A stretch of DNA of 26,264 nucleotides from Cladophialophora immunda (taxonomy: Eukaryota; Ascomycota; Eurotiomycetes; Chaetothyriales; Herpotrichiellaceae). Below the pieces are notes generated by a model that had not been told where the DNA came from, searched no databases, and was given only the letters and a program-made list of their open reading frames with translations. The position numbers and the translations under genes are program-made. Below are positions 9,709-20,919 of the stretch, piece after piece; position 1 is the first letter of the stretch, and every line of letters starts with the position of its first letter. Location: NCBI RefSeq assembly GCF_000835495.1, contig NW_015622552.1, forward strand, positions 1-26,264, in the 5' to 3' direction.

Positions 9709-10574
9709 AATGAACAGCCAGGTCGCAAAAGGGGAAGGGCTTCACTAGCGATATCCGCCATATGAGCTCTGAAGAAAGTCTATTTTGTAGCCTAATTTAT
9801 GTGGTGATTCCCGAAACCGGGTATGACCCAATACTGTTTGACTGCTACACTTTCTTGTATATATCGACATGTCTCAGCAAGTAATCACATATCTGCAAAC
9901 GTGCGACGTAGATAGTCTCGAGCGCTTTCTAATGAGCGCTAGGTAGCAAGGGGAGGTTTGAATTTGTCAAGGTGCGGCGAAACCCAAGCGACGACGGCTG
10001 TTGAGTAACCAAGGCTCTGCTACTCAATTCACAGTGAAAGATGATGGACCAACTATTTCTCATCACGACAAAAGTGGATGGTAGAACGATACTTGTGGTA
10101 ATTAGATAGATGACTGTTTGTGGATTTGCGTTATCTTTCTTTCGTCCGGGTGCGAGAGTGCTCATCTGAAAGCCAGTAAGACCTCTCTGTCGACGAGTGA
10201 GAATGAGGAGACGAGGGAGGTTGGATAAGGCGAAGGGGTAGAAAGATTGAACCGATCAGGCACGTTTGCTTAATTCACTCAATGCACTGAAATTCTTTTC
10301 CTGTGCGTAGAGGCTATGGGATACTACAACCCAATGTCACAGCTTTCGTTATTCTTCAAAGCGCTATGGGTCAACGCTTCAAGATGGACACTGAGCTTTG
10401 GATATGTTGGTTCCACTGCCCCTGGGTGAGAAGACCGTCAATGGTTGGCCACGGTGAACCTTGTGAAATATACAACAGGCCTTAGGTAGGGTCTGATTTG
10501 AATGGGGACGAGTGATGATATCTATGTAATTCCCAAAGACATTCCCATGTTCACTCTAAATCTCTGTAGATACC

Positions 10575-10592
10575 AAGATCATATGTGATCTT
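10575..10592. repeat. Perfect palindrome AAGATCA-TATG-TGATCTT
   Basis: Seven-base arms flank a 4-base centre. The size and symmetry suit a dimeric DNA-binding protein site, but there is no adjacent gene to assign it to. A chance occurrence in 26 kb is possible. Confidence 0.4.
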
Positions 10593-10830
10593 CTCTATGC
10601 AAATATTCATTTCTCCAGTATCGTCGGGATGATTACGGTGTTGAAGTCATTTTTGGGTGTCTGACGTGATTCATGTGAATGACGAAGTTGATATCCTTAA
10701 GTCCATCTACGTAGTGGTGACGAGGTCCTATTCGACTCGCCGGGCCGGTCAGCGGTGTGTATTACTAAATCATATAACGCTAATAATTAGAGGTGACATG
10801 GGAAAGTGACCCATACCGCTAAATGTTCGG

Positions 10831-10846
10831 CCTATAAAGCTATAGG
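10831..10846. repeat. Short hairpin CCTATA-AAGC-TATAGG
   Basis: A six-base perfect inverted repeat with a 4-base loop lies in otherwise unassigned intergenic DNA. It is probably incidental. Confidence 0.3.
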
Positions 10847-12723
10847 GCGTTCGCCCGCGATGTAAAGTCAGGAATCACCGTATAAGCGCGCCGTGGGGCC
10901 CCAAGCTCCTGCTCGAGGTTGCGAAGCTGCTATGGGAGGACGATAGCCAGGTCTCGAGGAAACATTATCACTCGTCAGACTAAGGTGTACCGTAGCGCTA
11001 TGAAGCCAGCACTGAGCTTGGATATCCATAAAGTTAACCTTTTGAAAAGCTATGGATTAATCGAGGTCAAATCAATCTATGAAAGCGGCCGCAACGTGGC
11101 ATAGTCGAGAGTAAATACACTTCGTGATGTGAACACTCTCTCCAGCGAAGATATAGAGGAGGAGTGCCGGATCTCTTTGAGTTGCGGAGACCAACGCTGA
11201 ACCAGAGCCAGTGCCATAGATCGAAGAGGTTGAAATTCATGCTTCCTAGGAAGAGGCAAAGGAAAGCTCTCGTGTCTCTGTCCTCGTGGCCACATGGATA
11301 TGGCCTCACAGCTGGGAACGCCTATCGCTGTCTACCTAAACAGGGGTACATTGAGCTAGCTAAACAGCTCAAAGGGTAATACTAAAAGGTGAGCATTAAG
11401 TATCACTGGGGGAGCGAAAGGGACTTCTTAGAGGGGCTGCTAAACTTCGCCTTTCTTCCGACATGAGAGACGCACCAAAAGTCTCTTCAGAACTCGACGT
11501 AAGTAGTGTCTTTGCTGATATGTGAAACTCTCGATCTCGGACCTAGTCAAAGTATTGGCTAGAGTGCGCGCCAAGATAAAATTTCTTGGCACCCCCTTTT
11601 CTCTATAGCCTCGTTACCCCAGACTTTCAATGTCCAGGGGCTTCCCGAATCGATTTGTATTACAACCGAAAATTCCCTCAGGATCCCATGGAAAAGCTAC
11701 AGAGCTGACCCTTATGATCGGTAGGTGCCCTATTTGCCCCATTTGCCTAGTTAGCCTGACCTTAGCGGACCAACGACGGCGGATACCCGACTTTCGTTTG
11801 TCAATCTCACTATGGGATGCCATGCGGATGTAGCCTCTTACATCATTGATACCAACGTCACTATAGTAGTAGCTTCCAACAAAGCTTCATATATCGAATA
11901 TGGCTCAACGGGAATGACAACGACGAGGGGAAGTTGAATCGCACATACCAGACAGTATAGGTACACCACACACCAACCCAGGAACAGCCCAGCACTTCTC
12001 TCCTCTCAGAGATGAGACGTAGGAAAGACACTGTAGAGAGCCTTCTTCAATTTAAGGTTTAAGGCTCGCTGCGCCTCCAGGCTTTCCCAGTCTGAGGTCA
12101 GATTGAAGTCGGGCTGCCAACCAAGCACTCAGAAGCTTACTGCTCCTTGTAATGTGGGTACCGGACGTGCCTGCGTAAAATATCGGCATTTAATCCTCCA
12201 TTTATATGGTCGTCTGATTGTTTGAAACACAATGATATTCCAGCTTGGGATTCTACACGAGCACAACATAGAAGATTCTATATCTGGGAGTGGAACCAAG
12301 AATAGGATTTACATTCGCTACGACGTCGAATACGGCCCGCATACCTCGGTATTCTCAACATCGACTTGAGTGTCGCCGCACGTAATAAAAATGTGTCACT
12401 GATCGCGGATTATGAGAAGCATGTTGTTGTTACTGTCCAAAAGCTATACTTCACGGTACTAGACACTTTATGTGTTATTTTATGGAACATACTACCTTTC
12501 GTGTCGGCCTCGTCTGCACTACCCCACTCCTATTTCACTGAATACACCCTACCTATTGTCGCCGTGTGAAGAAATTGATAATGATTGGAACCGATGATAT
12601 AGAGGTAGCTTGCCCCTTGCCAGTGGAATCCTAGCCTCTCTAGAGGCATACATGATACATCCTTCCCTCCCCGCTTATTCTTCTTCGTCGCCATCGCCCA
12701 CATTATCGCCACCGATTCGGACG

Positions 12724-14190
12724 CTAATCATACTCTTCAGGCCAAGCATTCGGGTCGCATTGGCACATGCCGTCTTCGTCAAAAAGCGCACCACAGTGAT
12801 AACAGAATTCAACGCCGCAAACGCAGTCCATGCGGTTACAACCGCTCACTCGTTCTACCATGTGCGTACACGTCGGACATATTTTCCATTTTTTCTCGGA
12901 GCCCAGTTGATACAGCTTCAGAAGCTTTTCGTCAGGTTCTGGACATTCGCGGTTTGTGACAGCCGAACACGGGTGGTCCTCTAACTTTTGCCTACATCTT
13001 TTGCACGTCACCGTACGGCACTGGGGGCACAGGCCTACTTCCGCCTGTGGAAAATGGGCACTTTCCGGTATGGCTATGGAGCATGTCGGCGATGCACAGT
13101 ACAGAGGACGTGCCGTATGTAGCCGGACTTCCATATCTTTATATTGTTCCAAAATGTTCGGTTCGAGTATATGTCCCCAGGTCGAGATGCGTAACGGCTT
13201 TCCGCAGCATTTAGGAGGGAAGGACGTGAGGCTCCCACAGCCAGTGCGGAATGCCAAGTTGAGACAAGGAGGGCAATAACGACAGCTGCAGGCTAGATCC
13301 AAGAGGTCATATTGAAACTCTCGCCAACAAGCGACGCATGTATTTCGAGGCGCTGAAAGTGGATAAACGGTGGCATAGCGGCTGGGGAGAGGCATTTCCG
13401 GCGCGGGCGCTTGCTGTGTCGGTACGTCACGACTAAATGGGTTGCTTCTTTGGGCCACTCGAATCTTTTGTCTCAAGTCAGAGCGCTCTAGTAGCAGATG
13501 TAGCGAACTCCTAAATTTCGCCCCCCGCCCACCTTCCACGACCTTGTCCCTGAACTGAAGAGACCGTGTTGATGTTGACCAGGGGTGTTTGCGAGCCAGC
13601 CTTAGATCTCGACAAGAACGCCATGGGAGTATCGGTAAACGCCATTCGTCCGTGCGGTGCAGAAGCCGGGAAACCCCGCTGGAGAGTGCTCTTTGAATTG
13701 GTTGGGGTTGAGTGTTCAGCTCGGCATCCAAGTTGACGCTCGACGGTTCTGTCGGTAGATGTAATTTTCCGGTTATAGATGGGTTATCTCTCGTGCCGGC
13801 CGGGTCTGGCGCCATATCTTGAGCAGGGGAAGGAGATCGCCGGCCGGGGGGGGAGTGAGAATTAACCCCGAGACGAGTAGGCCCCGAGATTCTCGGACGA
13901 CGAGCGTGTGAACGTGGACAATCATCGGAATAGGTTTCCCACGGTGTTGCGATAGAGTTGGCACAACTCGAAAGGCCGTCTAGACTTAGTAACGGTGGAC
14001 ATATATCGCCAGCGCCGTCCAAGTAGCCAGCCCGAAATTGAGTCTGACGTAGATCCGCAGGAAATTCTGCAGGGAAGGTATACCACTGCGGACGCGAGAT
14101 ATGACATTTTGGTATGTTCTCGCATAGCTGTGTTTGACTTTTGAAGGAGTCGTCCTCCCTTATCGCGATGGGTGAAGAAACTCGAGACAT
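12724..14190 (-). CDS. RBR-type (RING-IBR-RING) E3 ubiquitin-protein ligase
   Basis: One uninterrupted frame of 488 residues starts at an ATG at 14190. RBR ligases take ubiquitin from an E2 onto a RING2 cysteine and pass it to a substrate. Residues 1-280 are a Ser/Pro/Arg-rich, probably disordered leader. RING1 is at about 285-330 (C285, C288, C301, C303, C306, C309, C328, C329). The motif SFPPKCCGKPL at the end of RING1 is typical of the large ascomycete RBR group. The IBR zinc-binding region is at about 350-408 (C365, C370, C388, C391, C396, C399, then H406 and C408). RING2 is at about 438-478, with C438, C441, the presumed catalytic C451 in SGCNRMDC, C456, C458, C463, C466, C476 and C478. 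Two oddities: the usual His in RING1 (CxH) is C303, and the His two residues after the catalytic Cys in many RBRs is R453. The frame is intact. Its substrate is unknown; members of this group are numerous and variable in fungi. Confidence 0.92.
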   Translation of the reverse strand: MSRVSSPIAIREDDSFKSQTQLCENIPKCHISRPQWYTFPAEFPADLRQTQFRAGYLDGAGDICPPLLSLDGLSSCANSIATPWETYSDDCPRSHARRPRISGPTRLGVNSHSPPGRRSPSPAQDMAPDPAGTRDNPSITGKLHLPTEPSSVNLDAELNTQPQPIQRALSSGVSRLLHRTDEWRLPILPWRSCRDLRLARKHPWSTSTRSLQFRDKVVEGGRGAKFRSSLHLLLERSDLRQKIRVAQRSNPFSRDVPTQQAPAPEMPLPSRYATVYPLSAPRNTCVACWREFQYDLLDLACSCRYCPPCLNLAFRTGCGSLTSFPPKCCGKPLRISTWGHILEPNILEQYKDMEVRLHTARPLYCASPTCSIAIPESAHFPQAEVGLCPQCRTVTCKRCRQKLEDHPCSAVTNRECPEPDEKLLKLYQLGSEKKWKICPTCTHMVERVSGCNRMDCVCGVEFCYHCGALFDEDGMCQCDPNAWPEEYD

Positions 14191-15592
14191 CTGGCAGAGT
14201 TGGCAATAGCCGTTGTGTCTGGAAAAGGGACAACTAGGCTAATGTATGGTCAGCGTGGGTGGGTTGTGTCCGATGTAGGTAGGGTGCCAGGAATGGACCG
14301 GATGGGGATATACCCAATATCTTGAGCAGAACCACGACGGTGGGCGTTAACTATTGTTTATATTGAATGTATCGCGGGGAACTCATATGCGGACCAGAGT
14401 GAGGATCTTCTAGGCGTTCACGCAGAAATGTGAGGACCCCCGTACTGTTGATAACGACAGGATAGTGATAAGTACAATTTCGACACAGCGGCACTAATTT
14501 GGTCAAAATAATCCTCCTCTTTTTTTTGGACTCGGTGAGCTGGGTAGTCGTTGTGTGTTGGGGCCTTCGAGCCGGTACGGAGAGTGGGTGACTGCGAGAG
14601 GCCTGATTTTGTCGGAAGACGAATCAATCGGGCCAATTCATCGAACTCTAGCTATTCGGTACCTACTTTTAACTTTCTCCCCCAGCAATTGTTATTCCAA
14701 ATGTACTGTAGGCGATCACGTCAGAAAATTTTCACGATGCAGAGACCAGAGCGCATTTCATTCCACCCGTTGTAAACTACATCCTCGTTGAGGTCTCTGT
14801 CGCTTTCAAATCCCGATATCTAGTGGGCTGCTGGATAACTCGACTTTACTACTCTCAAAATCGAAGCAACTTAGAGTCTGCATAAATACCTACCCAGTGA
14901 GTATCAGGATCTTGTGGTCGATTTCGGTGAGCACTAATAAGCTGGTCACGGTTTAATTGGTCAGAAACTACCTCGTATATGGATGATGACTGCACCTCAC
15001 ACGGCTTGGGTACTCTCGCGACGATTGGTTTGCGACGCCAGGCAAAAGCACGCTAGGCAAACACCGACGGATACTACACTGTACCTACCAAATGTGAATC
15101 GGCAGCAAGGGATGGAAACCTCTGGAACCTGGCACGGCTGAAAGCTTTTATTTAACCCACGTCCCCACACGATCATCTGCATCACGAGGTTAGGGAGCCG
15201 GTGGAGTAAGACGGCCTATTGTTCCTATGGTACATTGAACTTAGCTGAGTGATTTGGTCGTGGGGCGGGATATGGCAGTGAAGCGACAATTCTAGGTTGT
15301 ATTGACACTTTCAGCGTAGCAAATATTTTGCAAGTTCTTTCATGACTTTCAAATGCCAACACTCAAGAATATCTCCCACAAACGAAGCCCACTCTGATGA
15401 ATTAGTGACCTAGATTCCAGCACGCGGAATAGAACATTCGCTCACAAAAGGTAAGCTGGATGAGTAAAGAATAAAATATTCAATTAGTGCTACGAGCCTA
15501 TCATACCAGCAACCGTCGTAATCAGCATCCAGTCTCAACGCCCTCAGCATTGAAGAGACGCCTCGACTACCGCCGCCGCGGATTGCGGTATG
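14191..15592. other. Intergenic upstream of the RBR ligase gene
   Basis: The first part must hold the promoter of the minus-strand ligase gene, but I recognise no elements. Short frames on both strands (14418-14636, 14551-14791, 14997-15185) lack motifs or good starts. Confidence 0.4.
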
Positions 15593-15610
15593 TTTGCCTT
15601 GTAAGGCAAA
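15593..15610. repeat. Perfect palindrome TTTGCCTT-GT-AAGGCAAA
   Basis: Eight-base arms around a 2-base centre make this the longest simple palindrome noticed outside the 19 kb repeat. It lies in a region without a confident gene, inside a weak plus-strand frame (15487-15720). It could be a dimer binding site or a small transposon remnant; neither is supported by context. Confidence 0.45.
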
Positions 15611-18600
15611 ATTATACTGGGGTTTTGAGCATGGATATTAAGGAGTGGACGATTGATCTGTTCATTAGGGTGTTAGCTAGAGGACCAAGTAGCCGCCCAG
15701 TATCGACGGACTTCGTCTAGATCGTCTGTCCACTTTGGTCGCCATTTGTCGAGTTGATCTAGATTCTGTCAAGAGATTAGGCCGCTGCTGTAAAGTACAG
15801 AGGAAGCTCGAAGCCAGCGTAACGTTTGCATGCCACTCCAAACGAAAATTGAACATCCCGATCAGTCGCCGCTTCTTCCGCCGACCAATCCTAACGTAGT
15901 CCCATCACTCGATGAGACCATTTTTCACGACCTCTGGGCTCTTCAAACTTAGGATACCGTACAGTTGTGACTAGAGAGTCCGGCCTCCAAAAAGGTGCTT
16001 CAGAGAGATCACACAAGATCGGCCTGCATAATTTGTTTCTCCTTGCGAACGGTATCCGCCGCTGTGGAAGTTTTCATTGTCAAGTTGAAAATGGAAAAAT
16101 CTTTGTATCTCTTCTAGCCGTGGCAGTTGCATAATATGTTCTGATCAGGTAGAGACCTTGAACGAATTGTCCTTCTTTTTGCAAATCTCTTTTTTTCGAC
16201 CATGCACATCTCGATATCAGATAGGAGGCGCTGACAGATCCTGGCCCTCCAAATCGAGTATTGTAAAGCAAACACAATAAGGAGCTTGTCCAGGAGTCCA
16301 AGACATGAGGTTATCAGACACTCTGCCGTGAAAGCACGATCATGTCAGATGATCATGCAACAATTCAGTTGCGCGATGTCTTTCCAACCTCAATTGGCCG
16401 ATTCGAGAGCTGTCTTGTGGCCCAGAAACAGTTGCTGTAGAAGCTACTACAGTGCCATCATTTCTTCCGGAGCTAACCCCATCGAATGTCCGAAACGGGT
16501 ATGGGGGCACGGCATCCAAATTCAATGATTGCATGTATAAACTTGCTGACGGGTAGAATAGAGGGGGCTCGTGAGATACGTTAGTCAATAGCGTTATCCA
16601 AAACTCAGGCCAACTCTGCCTTTTGTTATACCGCGAGCATCGAATCTGCGAGAAACTTGATCCTCAAAAGCTGCAGCGTAGTCGTCGTCCACGTTGAGGC
16701 GACTCTCATGCTCGTAGTATTCTTCGCTCCCAGAATTATGGTCGCATAGCCCTTCTAGATAGGCTCCTTCAACCGCCTTCCTTCGCAGTTTCAGAGAAGC
16801 AGGAAATTGAGTGATTATTCCGTACGATGGGGGGGTACAGTAATTTCTCCTGGCTGTATCGCTTGTCTAGTAGGAATGATCATCAGATAGGTTATTCTGT
16901 CCAGAGTCTACGATAATTAATTGGGGCTGCTTTTAAGTTCTTGTGCGTTTATGCCTGTGGATCGAAAGTGAGTGGCCGATTGTCGTGGGTGGAATAGACG
17001 ATAGAGCGTATTTAGACCGACTCGATTACGAAGGCCTGGGGAATATGAGACTTGAGTAATCGAGTGTCCTCGCGAAGTTGAAGCCGTCGTTGAGATATGA
17101 CTTGCCGTATTCACACAACAACGGCCCTTTGTTGAAAGGATATGAGGTTCGACGGGGAGTTCGGTTGGAGAAAATCCCGGCCAACGGGCGACACCTGAGC
17201 AGAGACAAAGGACGAGATCCAGTACTTTCACACTCCTCCAACTCGCCGAGCAGGACTATGCATCCTGACCAGTAATCAAGGTGTCGCAGATGTGCGGCGG
17301 AGATCCACGAGACTCGACTGTAAATTTGGTTGCGGATCTACGTCGTGAGCAATGACAATCAGATGATTCAGATCATGACGGGTAAGCGTGAGCGTCTGAG
17401 TTCCGGTCCCCTGAAACAAGATTTATCACCTGTATCCTCGCCTTCCGCCACGGATTGAACTCCCTGCGGTCACGGCGAGCCCTACGATCGGCAAATCGAT
17501 AGAGCCGCAGATCCTTCCGAGTCGACTTCGTACGTGGGTCGCAACTCGGTACCGCGACGCGCCGTCTCTGCTTGCGAGTTGCAACCAACCTCATTCGGTC
17601 ACCGTTAGCGTGTTAATCGCTCGGCGACGGCGAGGGTGGGAATGAAATCCTGTACACTCTAACGTCAAGAGCGCCAGTCCACCTTCTTCGATGACTTGCC
17701 GACTTGCAAGTCACCCATTCCGTCTATCGCCTGAAGCCTTCGTACGTCCTCAGTTGAGCGAGAGCACGGTGAGCACCTTCCAAACTGGAGTGGAAGTGGG
17801 ATAGAAGCGGGGGCTTGAGGCTCACTCCCTTGGACCGGGTAAAGAGAGTAGAGAGATAGAAAAGGGAATGCACTACACGCTGAAACTGAGAAGATCGGAA
17901 ATATCACTCAAAAAAGCATTCTCTACACGGGACTTTGCGCTCCGCCCTAGCCACCTCTCCAGTCCACATGTGAATTATGGCACAGACGTCCACCGACCCA
18001 ATCTCTCGGGTGCGGACATTCGAGATGATATTGTTGTTGTGGAGCGGGGACCACTGACTGTACACACGATGTGCCCTCCCGACATCCGCGCTGACTGAAA
18101 CTGCACGGCTGACACGCCCGCTGCTGCCCATCCGACCACGATGGAGTTGAAGGCGTAGTGCTTGGGGTCCCCGGGAGGAGGCGGTCAGTGAAACTATGTT
18201 CATTTCTTTATATCCAGCGGGTTGTCTGGAGGAGAACCCTAAGACTATAGCGAGGTCTTTCCAAAGGCGCTAATGCGCATCTTCCGTATAGACCAATTCA
18301 GAGATTAAGCAAAGCTCTACCGTACGCGTCACCAGTTCCCTCGAAAGCGAAGTAGCAGGCTGCCCACGAAGCGATGGGACGGCCGGAGACCGAAGATGCT
18401 GGAAGTCGTAACCTGATGGAGGTAGGGCGCATCTCTATGGCATGTGACGATGCGCCATATGATTGTTCTAATGGTTGAGAGGCGCATCGGCTCAATCTGG
18501 GCCGTTCTAACTGGTTTAGAGGTGTATATGCTTTGATGAATGATTATAGGTGGAGTTGGGCTCTTTGGGTCTATATAGACTTGTCTTGGGTAGTAAGTGG

Positions 18601-19060
18601 CAGGCATTTGAGGAGAGCACTATGTCTGTGGGTATTAGATCGGCGTCCCGCCCACCCTAAGGACGTTTGCGCGTGTCCAACGCAGCTAAGCGGCAACATT
18701 ATCCCTTTCCGACCACTCCTTAGAACGAGGTTAGCGGCTGTGATTACACAAGTCTCTGCGTATCGCATAGTGCGCGACACACGAGCATAGCAAATACGTA
18801 CAAGTTAATCATGGGCGCCGACCAGCTATGGGACTGTAGTTGGGGATCATTCAACGCACAGGCCATCAAAGTCTGACACGTAGTTATGCGCGACATCGCA
18901 CAAGCCACCGACTCCCCTAGGTTCACAGTGCCATAGATGTTTCGGTGACTTCGCACTTTTAACACAGACCGTGGCCCTAGTCTCGACTTCCCCGCGTGGT
19001 GATCCGCAAGTGTGGCTGAATCACATGATAAAATAAATCTGGGCTGACGTCTTTCTGCAT
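15611..19060. other. Gene-poor region, unassigned short ORFs
   Basis: About 3.4 kb has no gene I can support. The better short frames are an Arg/Lys-rich minus-strand frame at 17373-17594 (MRLVATRKQRRR start), a plus-strand frame with an ATG at 17868-18098, and an overlapping minus-strand frame with an ATG at 17904-18203. Each is under 100 codons and shows no known motif. I could not join them by convincing introns, and at least one of each overlapping pair must be chance. Confidence 0.35.
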
Positions 19061-19211
19061 CTCACGCAACTGCGCAGCAACCTAGATGAGCAAAATTCCA
19101 CTGCAGTGCGCAGCTGCGCATAGCACTTTCCCGTGACTCACGCAACTGCGCAGTAACTTAGACGAGCAAGTTATACCGTAGTGTGCAGCTGCGTATAGTG
19201 CTTCCCCGCGG
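19061..19211. repeat. Tandem 76-base repeat, two diverged palindrome-containing copies
   Basis: Copy 1 runs from 19061 to 19136 and copy 2 from 19137 to about 19211. They begin with the identical 17 bases CTCACGCAACTGCGCAG. After that they differ almost only by C/T and A/G transitions, apart from a small block near the middle with about one indel. Copy 1 contains the perfect 14-base palindrome TGCGCAGCTGCGCA (19107-19120). In copy 2 the same site is altered by two transitions. The repeat ends about 70 bases before the start codon of the C2H2 gene at 19282, so it may sit in its promoter. Confidence 0.75.
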
Positions 19212-19281
19212 ATATCTGCTCGGCCTCCGGTTTTTCTCTTCACGCTGACTATCTTCAACCTCCTTAAATACATCATTTATC

Positions 19282-20404
19282 ATGACAGACCCTGGGTCGG
19301 TTTTCTCTGGTAGCAACGCGGTATACTTCGATTGCAGATTTTACCCTGGAACAAACCCGACAATTCACGGTAAGCGAGAGACGACTTTCAGTCTGTTCTT
19401 TCCTCGCTGGATCAATCGAGTGAGGCTGGTAGACTGACTCTCAGGTTGCTCGCGCCGGGGAGCCAAGTTTTCAATACCCTTGGGTACCTCTTCTTCCGCC
19501 GAAACCTCTCCTCCATCTCCGAACGATTGACCAAGACTGCTGAGGGTGTGTTCGTCTCCCTGGCGGACCAAGATCGAAACCGATCCAGCGAAACAGACGC
19601 CGAAACGTCCCATTGGTGCTTCGATGAAGCCGTCAATGCACCCGGATGCCATAGCAAGCTCCCTCTCCTTAAGCGACCCGAACTCCCCGCCCTGGTTTAT
19701 ATGGGACGGAGTCGAACCCGCCGCTCGTCAAATAAGTCCCCACCCGGGGTCAAGTGACAAGAAGCGAGCTCAGCTGGAAGTATTGGAAGAATTGAAACGG
19801 CGCCCTGGCGCCTCTTCTACCACCAAGAAGCGAAATGCCCCTCCGGCGGACAATGGGGCCGAGCAGGGAAAGGGTGATAAGGAGGGTAATCAACCGCAAC
19901 GGTCGAAAAAGGCAAAAGTCGGCGTCGAATCCCAAGTTCGGTGGGACTGCTGCTTTAATAGAAGTCAAATTGGGGTGGTGGGCACAGGCTATGATTGTGC
20001 GACGACGGGTTTCTTATTCGACGATCTTTGGTAAGTGTATTCTGTGGTACCCTGACCCCACTAACCGCATTCCTCAAAGGGCACATCTCAGACGAGACCA
20101 TTACCGCTGCTATAATTGTGCGTTGAGATTCAAGGACCACGACGAGGAAAGGAGCCATTTCCGGGACCGATTCGACGACCGATCTCTCTGTATCTTTCGT
20201 TTCCACGGAAATCCAAGTTTTCACCTTGGATATGAGGACATGCAGAAAGTAGATGACGCGTACAAACATAGGGACCCCGAAAACCTGCAGAAAACGTGGG
20301 AGGCATGGTTTTTGATAATCCATGCTAAATATTCCCTGGGCCCTCCGCCTAGCGGTATTAATCAAGGGACTATTAGTTCCCAAGCAGCTAACATAATAGT
20401 ATAG
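19282..20404 (+). pseudogene. C2H2-type zinc-finger protein gene with an in-frame TGA
   Basis: Exon 1 (19282-19369) opens at ATG and ends at a GTAAGC donor. The intron has a GACTGAC branch site and a CTCAG acceptor at 19444. The main exon runs from 19445 to 20030, and a near-ideal 49-base intron (GTAAGT, CACTAAC, AAAG) leads to a last exon at 20080-20404. The final join is convincing because it creates AHLRRDHYRCYNCALRF, the finger signature of a large filamentous-ascomycete family (CysCys motif, HLkRdH, CynC..RF, H-R). Before it lie a WDCC motif and a helical Lys/Arg/Glu segment with possible nuclear-localisation sequences (KKRNAP, RSKKAK). The final exon has an EAWFLI segment like the usual W..W helix. 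In the exon 2 frame, TGA at 19528-19530 stops translation. It may be a nonsense mutation, or a longer first intron may remove it (a usable acceptor in frame is CCAG ending at 19588), or translation may start at the ATG at 19621. DNA-binding function is inferred from the family only. Confidence 0.6.
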
Positions 20405-20418
20405 CTGGAAAGGGCTAT

Positions 20419-20424
20419 AATAAA
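20419..20424 (+). terminator. AATAAA polyadenylation signal
   Basis: The hexamer lies 15 bases after the stop of the zinc-finger gene. It is close but acceptable for a fungal 3' end, and supports the strand and the stop assignment. Confidence 0.35.
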
Positions 20425-20504
20425 GTACAACGCACATGCAGTCCAGAAAAGCTTACCCCTACTGGAGACCCATGAGAGCCAGCAGGAATTGGCGACAAGC
20501 TCGG

Positions 20505-20908
20505 AGAACAATCTCTATCTTCTAGCCTAGCTATGATAGAGGGAATAGAGGAGAGCTCTTCAACCGACCTAGAGTGGTTAAGGGAGTTCCAGCTCTGGAA
20601 CTGAAGGACCAACTCCTCCCACCGTTTCAAGATCCAGATGACGCGGGTGGATGCTTTGGGCGAGGTCTGTGTACGAAGACGACACTATGACCGCTACTTT
20701 TGAGGGGCTCTTGTATCATAAGTCCACTGAGTTTAAGGTGATAAAGGTGGGAGGGCGGGATTTAGGGGAGGGTGGACGTGACCGCCGCGCCTCAGACAGC
20801 AAAGCGTCCAATTGGGTTCGATATTCGCTCAGCTGGGTAAATTCATTATTCAAGGCTGAAGGTGGGATTTCTGATCGTGAGGCCATTACCGCAGTACAGG
20901 GCATATAG
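20505..20908 (+). pseudogene. Shattered coding remnant, family unknown
   Basis: Protein-like segments appear in turn in different plus-strand frames. The first is an acidic stretch containing TDLEWLREFQLWN before a TGA. The next contains VDALGEVCVRRRHYDRY before a stop. The last is a longer segment from 20651 to 20908 that includes NWVRYSLSWVNSLFKAEGG. No splice sites of good quality connect them. This is what an old gene broken by frameshifts looks like, but without a recognised domain it could also be chance. A minus-strand frame (20716-20919) overlaps and is equally unsupported. Confidence 0.25.
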
Positions 20909-20919
20909 AGCACCACCAA

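Larger units (their letters stand above)
9709..12723. other. Intergenic, about 3 kb without a supportable gene
   Basis: Several 60-80 codon frames occur at 10303-10485, 10919-11104, 11164-11379, 11630-11833 and 12366-12569 on the plus strand. None has a recognised domain or splice signals that join them. Two perfect palindromes are listed separately. The end adjoining 12724 is the 3' flank of the RBR ligase gene. Confidence 0.4.

Noticed and set aside
10303..11379. Series of plus-strand ORFs considered as exons of one gene
   Set aside because: Donor, branch and acceptor signals between them are poor, phases do not match well, and the translations share no recognisable domain.
19695..19720. 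Reverse-strand GGGTTCGACTCC resembling a tRNA T-arm
   Set aside because: Stem bases do not pair properly and no other tRNA arms are present; it lies in the coding exon of the C2H2 gene.
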